Shown: piece after piece, positions 29,023 to 36,119 of the stretch
How the letters are laid out: the number at the start of each line of letters is the position of its first letter
How positions within the stretch are numbered: the stretch's first letter is position 1
DNA from: Alphaproteobacteria bacterium
GTDB lineage: Bacteria > Pseudomonadota > Alphaproteobacteria > TMED109
Direction of reading: 5' to 3'
Length of the DNA: 45,017 bases
NCBI GenBank assembly: GCA_022824395.1
Contig: JAJDZX010000073.1
Location: 1-45,017, forward strand
Made by a program: the position numbers and the translations under genes
Notes under the pieces: model-generated
The model's database searches: none
The model's input: the letters and a program-made list of their open reading frames with translations, nothing else
What the model was told of the DNA's origin: nothing

Positions 29023-29390
29023 TCGAAACCCTGCTCGGCATGTCGCTCGGCGTCTATGTCGGGGTCACCGTCGTGATCGGCGGCGGCGCCTCGTGGTTGT
29101 CCGGGCGCGCCCTGGCCCTCGGCTGGCGACCGGTCTGGATGGTCGTGCCGACCGCACTGGGACTGGCGCTCGCCGACCGGTTCTTCGTGTGGGCCCTGTT
29201 CGCCGGCGAGTTCTACCCCGCAATCGGCACCCTGGCGGAGTTCGCCACCCTCCTCGGCCTCGGGCTGCTGGCGCACCGCCACACCCGGACCCGACGCATG
29301 GTGCAGCAGTACCCCTGGCTGTACGAGCGCGCCGGTCCGCTCACGTGGCGCCGCCTGACCCGCGATTCCGACCGCGAAACCGCTGGCTAG
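29019..29390 (+). CDS. Small membrane protein of liv operon (DUF6867-like)
   Basis: 123 residues with three hydrophobic helices (LGVYVGVTVVIGGGASWLSG, VWMVVPTALGLALADRFFVW and AIGTLAEFATLLGLGLLAHR) and a basic C-terminal tail with QQYPWLYER. It starts at GTG 29019 overlapping the livF TGA, so it belongs to the transporter operon. I recognise it as the small protein (recalled as DUF6867) found at this place in alphaproteobacterial liv operons. Its role is unknown; an accessory part of the transporter is a reasonable guess. Confidence 0.75.
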   Translation: MIETLLGMSLGVYVGVTVVIGGGASWLSGRALALGWRPVWMVVPTALGLALADRFFVWALFAGEFYPAIGTLAEFATLLGLGLLAHRHTRTRRMVQQYPWLYERAGPLTWRRLTRDSDRETAG

Positions 29391-29501
29391 GAGCCTGCGC
29401 TTCAGAACGGTTTTGACGCGCTCCAGATCCATATATGGTATGCAATTGCCTGTGCGGCATACAATATGCGGTAGCAACTTTTTCTACCGCGCAGGCTCCT
29501 A
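29389..29501. repeat. 113-bp element with 13-bp perfect terminal inverted repeats
   Basis: TAGGAGCCTGCGC at 29389-29401 is exactly complementary to GCGCAGGCTCCTA at 29489-29501. Inside are CCATATATGG (palindrome), GTATGC...GCATAC and a 7-bp stem GCGGTAG (29468-29474)/CTACCGC (29484-29490). The interior is AT-rich. The first arm begins with the stop codon of the upstream gene. It could be a MITE-like insertion or an RNA structure controlling livJ expression. Confidence 0.6.
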
Positions 29502-29521
29502 GGGGCGCCTTGTCCCCCTGA

Positions 29522-29527
29522 TATAAT
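29522..29527 (+). promoter_or_regulatory. Possible -10 box for livJ
   Basis: A perfect TATAAT lies 64 bp before the livJ start and just after the inverted-repeat element. No convincing -35 hexamer is present at the right spacing, so an internal promoter for livJ is only suggested. Confidence 0.35.
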
Positions 29528-29590
29528 GCGGGCGCGGACGCAGTCGGGCGCGGTGGCGGCCTGGAGGCGCGTCAAGGGAGGATGGGACCA

Positions 29591-30727
29591 ATGAAGCAGA
29601 TCATTTACGGGATCCTGGTCGCGGTGGCGGCCGTGATTGTCGTGATCATCGCCATGGACCAGTTTGGGGGTGACGATGGCGGTTCCGACCAACCGATTTC
29701 CATCGCCGCGGTGGGGCCGCTCACGGGCCAGTACGCGTCGTTCGGCCAGCAACTGGAGCAGGGGGCGGCCGCAGCCGTCGCCGACATGAACGCCCAGGGC
29801 GGCGTGCTCGGACGGCAATTGGTGCTGGAAGCCGAGGACGACGCCTGCGACCCGAAGCAGGCCGTCGCGGTCGCCAACAGCCTGGCGTCCAAGGGTGTGC
29901 CGATCGTGATCGGTCACTTCTGCTCGGGCTCGTCGATCCCGGCGTCCAACGTCTACGCCGAGGAGCAGATGATCCAGATTTCGCCGGCGTCGACCAACCC
30001 GCAACTCACCGAGCGTGGGCTGGACAACGTGTTCCGCACGTGCGGGCGCGACGACGCGCAGGGGCTGATTGCCGGCGCCTATCTCGCTGAGCACCACGGC
30101 GGCGACAACATCGCCATCGTCCATGACAAGACCGCGTACGGAAAAGGTCTGGCCGACGAGACCCGGGCAGCGCTGAACGCCCAGGGGGTGACCGAAGCGC
30201 TCTACGAGGCGTACACGGCCGGCGAAAAGGACTATTCCACGTTGGTGTCCAAGCTCAAGCTGGAGCAGATCGACGTGCTCTATGTGGGCGGCTACCACTC
30301 GGAGGCTGGTTTGATCGTGCGCCAGATGCGCGATCAGGGCCTCGACACGCAGTTGATCTCCGGTGATGCGCTGGTGTCCCAGGAGTACTGGGCCATCACC
30401 GGCGAGGCGGGCGAGGGCACCCGGATGACCTTCTCGCCTGACCCTCGGAACAACCCGGAAGCAGCTGACGTCGTGCAGCGGTTCCGCGAGGAGATGAATT
30501 ACGAGCCCGAGGGCTACACGCTCTACACCTACGCGGCGATCCAGGCGTGGGCGCAGGCGGCCGAAAGCGCCGGGTCGCTCGAGCCGGACGCCGTCACGGC
30601 CGCGCTCAAGGGCGGGACCTTCGAGACGGTGCTTGGCACGCTGAGTTTCGATGACAAGGGGGACATCGAAGGGCCGTCGTACGTCTTCTACGAGTGGAGC
30701 AACGGCGAATACCAGGAAATCAACTGA
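29591..30727 (+). CDS. livJ: Branched-chain-type amino-acid binding protein
   Basis: 378 residues. N-terminal hydrophobic segment IIYGILVAVAAVIVVIIAMD with an acidic spacer suggests a signal anchor. Type I periplasmic binding fold: ISIAAVGPLTGQYASFGQQL, GGVLGRQLVLEAEDDACDPK, IGHFCSGSSIPASNVYAEE, ISPASTNPQLTERG, FRTCGRDDAQG, DKTAYGKGLAD. These match LivJ/LivK. ATG 29591 has GGGAGG 9 nt upstream; the ATG at 29582 abuts that site. It delivers substrate to LivHMGF encoded upstream. Confidence 0.95.
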   Translation: MKQIIYGILVAVAAVIVVIIAMDQFGGDDGGSDQPISIAAVGPLTGQYASFGQQLEQGAAAAVADMNAQGGVLGRQLVLEAEDDACDPKQAVAVANSLASKGVPIVIGHFCSGSSIPASNVYAEEQMIQISPASTNPQLTERGLDNVFRTCGRDDAQGLIAGAYLAEHHGGDNIAIVHDKTAYGKGLADETRAALNAQGVTEALYEAYTAGEKDYSTLVSKLKLEQIDVLYVGGYHSEAGLIVRQMRDQGLDTQLISGDALVSQEYWAITGEAGEGTRMTFSPDPRNNPEAADVVQRFREEMNYEPEGYTLYTYAAIQAWAQAAESAGSLEPDAVTAALKGGTFETVLGTLSFDDKGDIEGPSYVFYEWSNGEYQEIN

Positions 30728-30776
30728 CGACTGGATGCGACTGAAGTTCCCCGCACGAAGCGGACAGCACCTTCTC

Positions 30777-30800
30777 CGGGCGGCTCGGCCGAGTCGCCCG
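30777..30800. terminator. Hairpin between livJ and tRNA-Ser
   Basis: A self-complementary 24-nt stretch, CGGGCGGCTC followed by GGCC and GAGTCGCCCG, forms a 10-bp stem with one G-U pair. It is 50 bp after the livJ stop and 23 bp before the tRNA. There is no T tract, so it is only a candidate terminator. Confidence 0.4.
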
Positions 30801-30822
30801 ACGAAGGTCTGTCGACTTCACG

Positions 30823-30912
30823 GGAGGGATGCCGGAGTGGTCGAACGGGGCGGTCTCGAAAACCGTTGTGCGCGTCAGCGTACCGAGGGTTCGAATCCCT
30901 CTCCCTCCGCCA
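30823..30912 (+). tRNA. tRNA-Ser(CGA)
   Basis: 90 nt. Acceptor GGAGGGA pairs with TCCCTCC, with discriminator G and encoded CCA. The anticodon arm is GCGGT-CTCGAAA-ACCGT (anticodon CGA), a long variable arm typical of class II tRNAs follows (GTGCGCGTCAGCGTAC), and the T arm is GAGGG-TTCGAAT-CCCTC. Complete and probably functional. It borders the defence-type island to its right. Confidence 0.95.
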
Positions 30913-31122
30913 ACTTCAATGGACCACAAAGATCGACCGCCTCACGTAGCCAAATTCGATTGCAGTCCAACCTGTCTTCCCCTTTGAGTTGGCGATACAA
31001 CAGGTCTCATGCTCATCGCCGTACGCAAGCCAAGCGATTTCGACCTACGGGTTATGGATGCAATCCTCTTGCACCGGTATGAATGCGTACTTGTCGCTGT
31101 AGTCATTGTAGGAAGCGAAAAA

Positions 31123-31347
31123 ATGCCAGGAAAAGGACAACATGTCGTTCCCCAGGAGGGCAAGTGGGCTGTGCGGAAGTCTGGTGCCGACAAAGTAACA
31201 AGGACGTATGATACCCAACACGAAGCCATTGATGCAGCGCGCGGCATTGCCCGGAATCAGGGAGCCGAAGTGTACATTCATGGACGTGATGGCCGCATTC
31301 GTGAACGTGACTCCTACGGAAATGATCCTTATCCGCCAAAGGGATAG
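31123..31347 (+). CDS. DUF2188 protein
   Basis: 74 residues. KGQHVVPQEGKWAVRKSGAD, DTQHEAIDAARGIARNQGAE and VYIHGRDGRIRERDSYGNDP with a PPKG end are the full DUF2188 pattern. ATG 31123 has GGAAG 7 nt upstream, and the family begins there; the frame extends to 31009 without support. The family is small, of unknown function, and often near mobile or defence genes. It is followed after about 10 bp by the TIR-like gene, so the two are probably one operon. Confidence 0.85.
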   Translation: MPGKGQHVVPQEGKWAVRKSGADKVTRTYDTQHEAIDAARGIARNQGAEVYIHGRDGRIRERDSYGNDPYPPKG

Positions 31348-31355
31348 AGATCACG

Positions 31356-31988
31356 TTGGTGGACTCCGATTTTGGCCGTAACGCCTTTGTCAATTGCCTA
31401 TTTGATAAAGCCTACGAGCCGATTCTCCAGGCTCTCCTATTCTGCCTCATGCGCTTCGGGTTACGGCCACGCATAGCGTCTGAGCAAAGTGATGCAGGGA
31501 CGCCACGGCTCGAGCGAATACTTGAGCTGATCAAGTCGTCTCGGTACTCCATTCATGACCTTAGTCGTTGTCAAGCCAGCCGGGTGAACGAGCATTACCG
31601 CCTGAACATGCCGTTCGAACTCGGAATGGATTTTGGATGCCTCCATTACGGAGGACCGCCTTATTCGGACAAACTCATTCTGATACTCGAAGAAAAACCG
31701 TATCGCTATCAGGCTGCAATTTCTGACCTTGCAGGAAGCGATATTGAGGCGCACGAAGGCGACTACGCAACCGCCGTGCGGAAGGTGCGTAACTGGCTAG
31801 CTGGACACGGCGAGTTCGAATTCATAGGTGCCGCTCAGATCTTGGCGGAATACGAGGATTTCCAGCAGTGGTACTACCAGCGGCAACTCAGCGCAGGCTT
31901 TTCCGACGATGATATCCAGGACTATTCTACCGCAGATCTCTTGAGGGCAATGTTCGATTGGGTTGATCAGGGTATGCCGAGACATTAG
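31356..31988 (+). CDS. TIR-like nucleotide-binding domain protein
   Basis: 210 residues, starting at TTG 31356 or GTG 31359. Conserved pieces: AFVNCLFDKAYEPILQALLF, FGLRPRIASEQSDAG, RLERILELIKSSRYSIHDLS and LNMPFELGMDFGCLHYGG, then KLILILEEKPYRYQAAISDL and AGSDIEAHEGD. The order F-N-x-x-F-D, S-x-x-x-IHDLSR, N-MPFELG is that of a family I regard as TIR/SEFIR-like Rossmannoid proteins, which in other systems cleave or bind NAD-type nucleotides. No membrane segment. The pair with DUF2188 next to tRNA-Ser suggests a small defence cassette. Function is inference. Confidence 0.6.
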   Translation: MVDSDFGRNAFVNCLFDKAYEPILQALLFCLMRFGLRPRIASEQSDAGTPRLERILELIKSSRYSIHDLSRCQASRVNEHYRLNMPFELGMDFGCLHYGGPPYSDKLILILEEKPYRYQAAISDLAGSDIEAHEGDYATAVRKVRNWLAGHGEFEFIGAAQILAEYEDFQQWYYQRQLSAGFSDDDIQDYSTADLLRAMFDWVDQGMPRH

Positions 31989-32260
31989 TCGCGGAAGGGA
32001 ACCGGGTTACCGTGGTCACTGAAGCTGCGATCCCTCCGGCACGACCCGAAGCAAGGTCATCATGGACATGACGCAATATGCCGAGGTCCGCATTCGCGCA
32101 AAGGCGCCAAGCTACTCTTTGAGCGACTGAGTTAAGCCAAATCCCCGGCAGCGCTCTCGCCGCAGGACATTGTGCCGAGCTTCGGAAGCACAACGACGTT
32201 GAACAAGACGTTCCCGAGGAGTCAGCTGATCACAACTGAAAGCCGGCTGGCCGATGCCCC
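31989..32260. other. Gap between TIR-like gene and TIR relic
   Basis: No gene recognised. Base composition is less GC-rich than in the flanking housekeeping operons, consistent with imported DNA. Confidence 0.35.
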
Positions 32261-32518
32261 TTCCCCGCCCCCGAGGACAATGCTTACACGATCTGGCTGG
32301 GCCCAAGCTTGCCACCATGGGCTACGAAGTTTGGGGCCGACGTGACCCTGATCAAGGGTGGTGACGATTGGCAACGCAAGCTGGAGGACACCCTGCGTGA
32401 ACGGGCCTGCAAGATTGAACTGCCCCCGATGAATTGGTCCTCCGTTAAAGTGAGTAGTCGGAGGCGCCTGGAAATCCTCCCTGGCGATCCCGAGGTCGGC
32501 GAGCATCTTGCCGAGTAG
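32261..32518 (+). pseudogene. Decayed TIR-domain gene
   Basis: FPAPEDNAYTIWLG, then in the next frame KLATMGYEVWG, then back in the first frame ADVTLIKGGDDWQRKLEDTL and RERACKIE. Together this reads as the first half of the TIR family whose proteins run SRPENxxYTxWLAxKLxxxGYEVFADxxxLxxGDxWRRExxxALxxRACKM. The two frame changes compensate over about 40 nt. After RERACK the similarity stops, and the start and the C-terminal half are missing. A relic, not a working gene. Confidence 0.55.
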
Positions 32519-32576
32519 TCCCCCGCCGGTCTCCTTCTTCCGGCCCTTCACGGTTGTTTCCCGCAGTGTGACGTCA

Positions 32577-35099
32577 TCACACGTCCGGCAAGCCTGGGCG
32601 ACTGAACAGGTCGTTGCCGGCTGCCTCGGGCGACGCGGCGCCCGGCCTCTCAACGGTATAACCCAGCCCTTCATACCCCCGGACGCGCCTGGCACTCATT
32701 CGCACGAGCGTGGGCACGGCGCGATCCACATAGTCGTGGACCAGCACTTCGCGCTTCGCCGCATGCAGCCGGTGGAGGCGGCCGACATCTTGCGCGAGCG
32801 TGCCCTTCCACGAAACGGGCATCGTCAGGAACAGGGTGTCTAGGCGGGCGTCGTCGAAGCCTTCGCCGACATAACGTCCCGTCGCGATCAGCACCCGCTC
32901 TTCCGTCTCGGGGATGTCCTCGAGACGCTGCATGATCTCGCGGCGCTGCCGGGTCCCCATGCCCCCGCGGAGAACGAGCACGTTCCGGGCAAAGCGGGCG
33001 ACCCGCTCCGCCAGGCGGTGGGCATGGTCCTTGCGTTCGGTGAGCAGGATCGGTGAGCGGCCCGCCTCCAGCGCCCTGAGTACGTCGTCGAAGATGATGT
33101 CGTTGCGATCCTCGTCCGCGGCCAGCGCGGCGTAGATATGCTGGATCGGCTGGCGCTCCGCGTCCATGCCGGCCGGCAGCCTGAATTCCGTCGGACGCAG
33201 AATCGCTCGGTGTCCGAAGGGTCGTTGCCGGGCCTGTGCCTTCGCGCTGGTCCGGAACCGGACAGGGCCGCACTGCATGAAGACGATCGGATGGTGACCG
33301 TCCCGGCGCGTGACCGTCGCGGACAGGCCGAGGACGTATTTCGCCTTCGCCCGGCGCGCGACCGCCTCGAAGCTGACGGCGGAAATATGGTGGCACTCGT
33401 CGACCACGAGATGCCCGTAGTCGGCGACGATGTCGTCGACCTCGCCCTTGCGCACCAGGCTCTGGAGGACACCGACCCCTATGAGCCCGCCCGGCCGGCG
33501 CCGGCCGGCGCCGATCTGCCCGATCCCGGTGGCCGGGAGATCGAGAAACGCCGCGAGCCGCGCGATCCACTGTTCCATGAGCTGGCGGCGGTGGACCAGC
33601 ACCAGCGTGTTGATCCCTCTGGCGGCGATGACAGATGCGGCGATGACCGTCTTGCCGAACCCGGTCGCCGCCGCGAGCACGCCGGTCTCTCGTTCCAGCA
33701 GTGCATCGGCGGCGGTTTGCTGTTCCGGGGTCAGGCTTCCGAGAAACGTCGTTGCAACCGGACGGCCGGGATTGCGCTCGTCGCGCAGGTCCAAGGGGAT
33801 GCCCAGTTCTTCCAGCAACCCTTCCATCGCCTCGCCGCAGCCGCGCGGCAGGGCGACGTGGTGGGAAAGCAACTCGGCGCAGGCGACGATGCGCGGGATG
33901 CCGAAGGTGGAGCGCCGCATCGCCTGGGCGCTGTAGAAGGCCGGGTTCTGGAAGGCCGCGAGACGGATGAGCCGGTTGACCAGACCGGGCGGCAGACCGG
34001 CGCGCGGGATGTAGATCTGGTCGCCCAGAACCGCGTCGATCCGCTCCGGCAGCAGCCCCGCCATCTCGGGCAGCTGCGGCCGGCGCCGTGACGGCGGCGC
34101 GCTCCAGGGCTCGTCGTCCTCCTCATCAAGCGGCAGGCGCAGCCCGACAACACGGCCCTGCCGGCCGGCCTCGTCGGCGATGGCGGCCGCCTCGGCCGGG
34201 GCGAGGCGGCGCAAGGACGAGAGAAACGCCCACTGGTCGGCATGGGGCTCGAAACGGTCGTCCAGAAAGACGCTGTTGCCACTCTCCCGTGGACCGCCTT
34301 GCAGCGGCAACGCGATGAGATTGCCGAAGCCGCCGGCCGCCACGGAGTCCTGGCTCGGGAAGAACCGGTCGTACGACGCGAACCCGATATCCGGATGGCG
34401 CTCCATCGTCTCGGTGACCAGATGTGCGCCGAGTCGGCGGGCGAGGGCTGCGGGCACCGGCCCGGCGAAGAAGATCCAGACATGCCCGCCATGGCCCGAA
34501 CGCGAGCGTTCGAGAGCCGCCGGCACGTTCTTTGCGCGACAGGCTTCAAGAAAGGCACCGGCGTCCCGCTGCCAGCTCGGCCCGTCGAAGTCGGCGGCAA
34601 GAAACCGGCAGGCGTCGTCCGGAAGCAACGGATAGACGCCGACCGTGTGGCGGCCACGGAGATGCCCGTCGATCGCCTCGTCCGTCACCTCCCGGAAGGC
34701 CTGGTTGGGACAGGCGCCGCACTTGACGCGCGGCTTGCCGCAGATGCGGGGCGCCCACTCGTTGGCGCAGACCGGCGCATAGCCCGCCTTGCCCTTCCCG
34801 GTGTTCTCCCAGCGCTTCGGATAGACGTCCTCGCGGCCCCGAAACAGGGATCTGAACAGCGCGATCTTGTCGCGCTCCGACGAACGGCTGGTGATCGGTC
34901 CCGCGGACGGCAGGCCATCGTTCAACGCGGTGGGCAGAGCCCCGATCTCAGTGAGACGGGCCTTGAGGGCCGCTTTCTCGGCCTCAAGGCGCGCAAGCCG
35001 CTCCTGTATGAGCGCGGCTTCCTCGTCGTGGGATGACGCGTGCGCCAACTTGTCCCGGTTTCGTCGATAGACCAGCGAATGCCGGAGAGGGTGCAGCAT
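32577..35099 (-). CDS. TOTE-type primase-helicase
   Basis: 840 residues. A coiled segment (about 25-56) and a Cys-rich region (CANEW at 111, C120, CGAC 127-130) precede an archaeo-eukaryotic primase-like domain: FLAADFDGPSW (Asp170, Asp172) and RSRSGHGGHVWIFF (His206). A superfamily 2 helicase follows: Walker A ATGFGKT (478-484), DECH (567-570), SAT (593-595), and late GRYVGEGFDDARLDTL and QDVGRLHR. This architecture is that of TOTE conflict-system proteins, thought to act against invading DNA or in mobile-element replication. ATG 35099 has GAGG 7 nt upstream. It appears intact. Confidence 0.85.
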   Translation of the reverse strand: MLHPLRHSLVYRRNRDKLAHASSHDEEAALIQERLARLEAEKAALKARLTEIGALPTALNDGLPSAGPITSRSSERDKIALFRSLFRGREDVYPKRWENTGKGKAGYAPVCANEWAPRICGKPRVKCGACPNQAFREVTDEAIDGHLRGRHTVGVYPLLPDDACRFLAADFDGPSWQRDAGAFLEACRAKNVPAALERSRSGHGGHVWIFFAGPVPAALARRLGAHLVTETMERHPDIGFASYDRFFPSQDSVAAGGFGNLIALPLQGGPRESGNSVFLDDRFEPHADQWAFLSSLRRLAPAEAAAIADEAGRQGRVVGLRLPLDEEDDEPWSAPPSRRRPQLPEMAGLLPERIDAVLGDQIYIPRAGLPPGLVNRLIRLAAFQNPAFYSAQAMRRSTFGIPRIVACAELLSHHVALPRGCGEAMEGLLEELGIPLDLRDERNPGRPVATTFLGSLTPEQQTAADALLERETGVLAAATGFGKTVIAASVIAARGINTLVLVHRRQLMEQWIARLAAFLDLPATGIGQIGAGRRRPGGLIGVGVLQSLVRKGEVDDIVADYGHLVVDECHHISAVSFEAVARRAKAKYVLGLSATVTRRDGHHPIVFMQCGPVRFRTSAKAQARQRPFGHRAILRPTEFRLPAGMDAERQPIQHIYAALAADEDRNDIIFDDVLRALEAGRSPILLTERKDHAHRLAERVARFARNVLVLRGGMGTRQRREIMQRLEDIPETEERVLIATGRYVGEGFDDARLDTLFLTMPVSWKGTLAQDVGRLHRLHAAKREVLVHDYVDRAVPTLVRMSARRVRGYEGLGYTVERPGAASPEAAGNDLFSRPGLPDV

Positions 35100-35123
35100 A
35101 GTGCGCCTCGAAAACCCCGATAA

Positions 35124-35267
35124 ATGCCCGCCTACGCGCGTAGCAGATACCGTGTCGAGATCGTCCGATGCGCAAACTGCAACTATCCGAAGCAGATGGC
35201 CCCGGCCGAATGGGTGTACGAGGCATTGCCCGACATGCACCGAGCCGAACCGCACGCCGCGTTATGA
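35124..35267 (+). CDS. Small CxxC protein, tentative
   Basis: 47 codons, divergent from the primase-helicase by 24 bp. It reads MPAYARSRYRVEIVRCANCN with YPKQMAPAEWVYEALPDMHR after it; one CxxC knuckle is visible (CANC). No family recognised and no good ribosome binding site. It is listed because the codon choice and residue mix look protein-like. Could be spurious. Confidence 0.25.
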   Translation: MPAYARSRYRVEIVRCANCNYPKQMAPAEWVYEALPDMHRAEPHAAL

Positions 35268-35390
35268 CCTTCGATCGTAGGGATGCCGGAACTGCGGCGC
35301 CCGCGTGTCGGGACGCGGGTAGTGAAATGCCGTAGCGCTGCGCCCGCGGCGCCGAGCCCGACCGGGTTGCGACTCTCGCCTACCCGTCGA

Positions 35391-35695
35391 TCATGCCAGC
35401 TGGTAGCGCCGGACGTCGATCTCGTCGGCGCGCGCCTGCATCCGCGTCGCGTCGTGCCAGGCCTGCATCCTCAACAGCAGGTCCATGATGAGGCCGAACG
35501 CCTTCTCGACCCGCAACGCCACCTCGGGCAACAGAGAGGCGTTGCCGTTCACCAGGTCGGAGAGCATCGCCCGGCGCACGCCGTGAATCCGCGCCGCCGC
35601 CGACACGCTCAACCCCAGTTCCTCGAGGGCCTCAATCCGGATGAAGGTTCCGGGATGCAGGGGGTCATCCCCCTCTTGATGCCGCCGCTGGTCAT
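35391..35695 (-). pseudogene. higA antitoxin with frameshift
   Basis: The ATG at 35695 overlaps the toxin TGA (ATGA) and encodes MTSGGIKRGMTP. The frame then breaks at a run of five G on the plus strand (35660-35664): with one extra base it would continue HPGTFIRIEALEELGLSVSA, the HigA start. The remaining frame gives AARIHGVRRAMLSDLVNG, LLPEVALRVEKAFGL and MDLLLRMQAWHDATRM, the HigA/XRE HTH antitoxin. A single-base loss in a homopolymer is likely; sequencing error is possible. Confidence 0.7.
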
Positions 35696-35949
35696 CAGTG
35701 GTAGTCCTCCAGGTTCACGCGCTCGATGCCGCCGTTCAGTTCCTCAAAGGTGATCCGCCAGTTGCCCGACACCGACACGCTCCACTCGTGGCGCCGCCCG
35801 CGGGACAGCCGGTGGACCCGCCAGCCGGGCGTCGCCTCGCGCATGCAGCCGTCCATCGTCTCCGCGATGGCCTGCACGGCCAGGATGCCGCGCACGCGCT
35901 CCACGAGGTCCGTCTTCAGCAGCCGGGGCAAGTCGTTTTCGAAGAGTTG
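35695..35949 (-). pseudogene. higB-type toxin, 5' end missing
   Basis: QLFENDLPRLLKTDLVERVR, GWRVHRLSRGRRHEWSVSVS and GNWRITFEELN with the terminal NLEDYH are the HigB/RelE-type toxin motifs. Similarity starts in mid-protein: the first about 13 residues, including the start codon and the usual HKGL segment, are replaced by unrelated sequence beyond 35949. An in-frame TTG at 35931 is the only nearby start. The toxin is probably inactive. It precedes the broken higA gene. Confidence 0.65.
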
Positions 35950-36119
35950 GGAACCTCGACCAACCTGGTTTCAGAAGTTGGTGGCCCACCGCGTGCGGGG
36001 ACGTGCCGAATCGCGATCGAACGCTATGGGCCGCGAGTGGGATCTGCGGCTCTCGCAGCGAGGCGCCTACGACCGGGCTGGCGACCTGTTCCACAACCAG
36101 GCAGCATTCGACGGAACCG

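Noticed and set aside
35100..35255. Longer start for the primase-helicase
   Set aside because: ATG 35099 has a good ribosome binding site, and the extra 52 residues show no family similarity.
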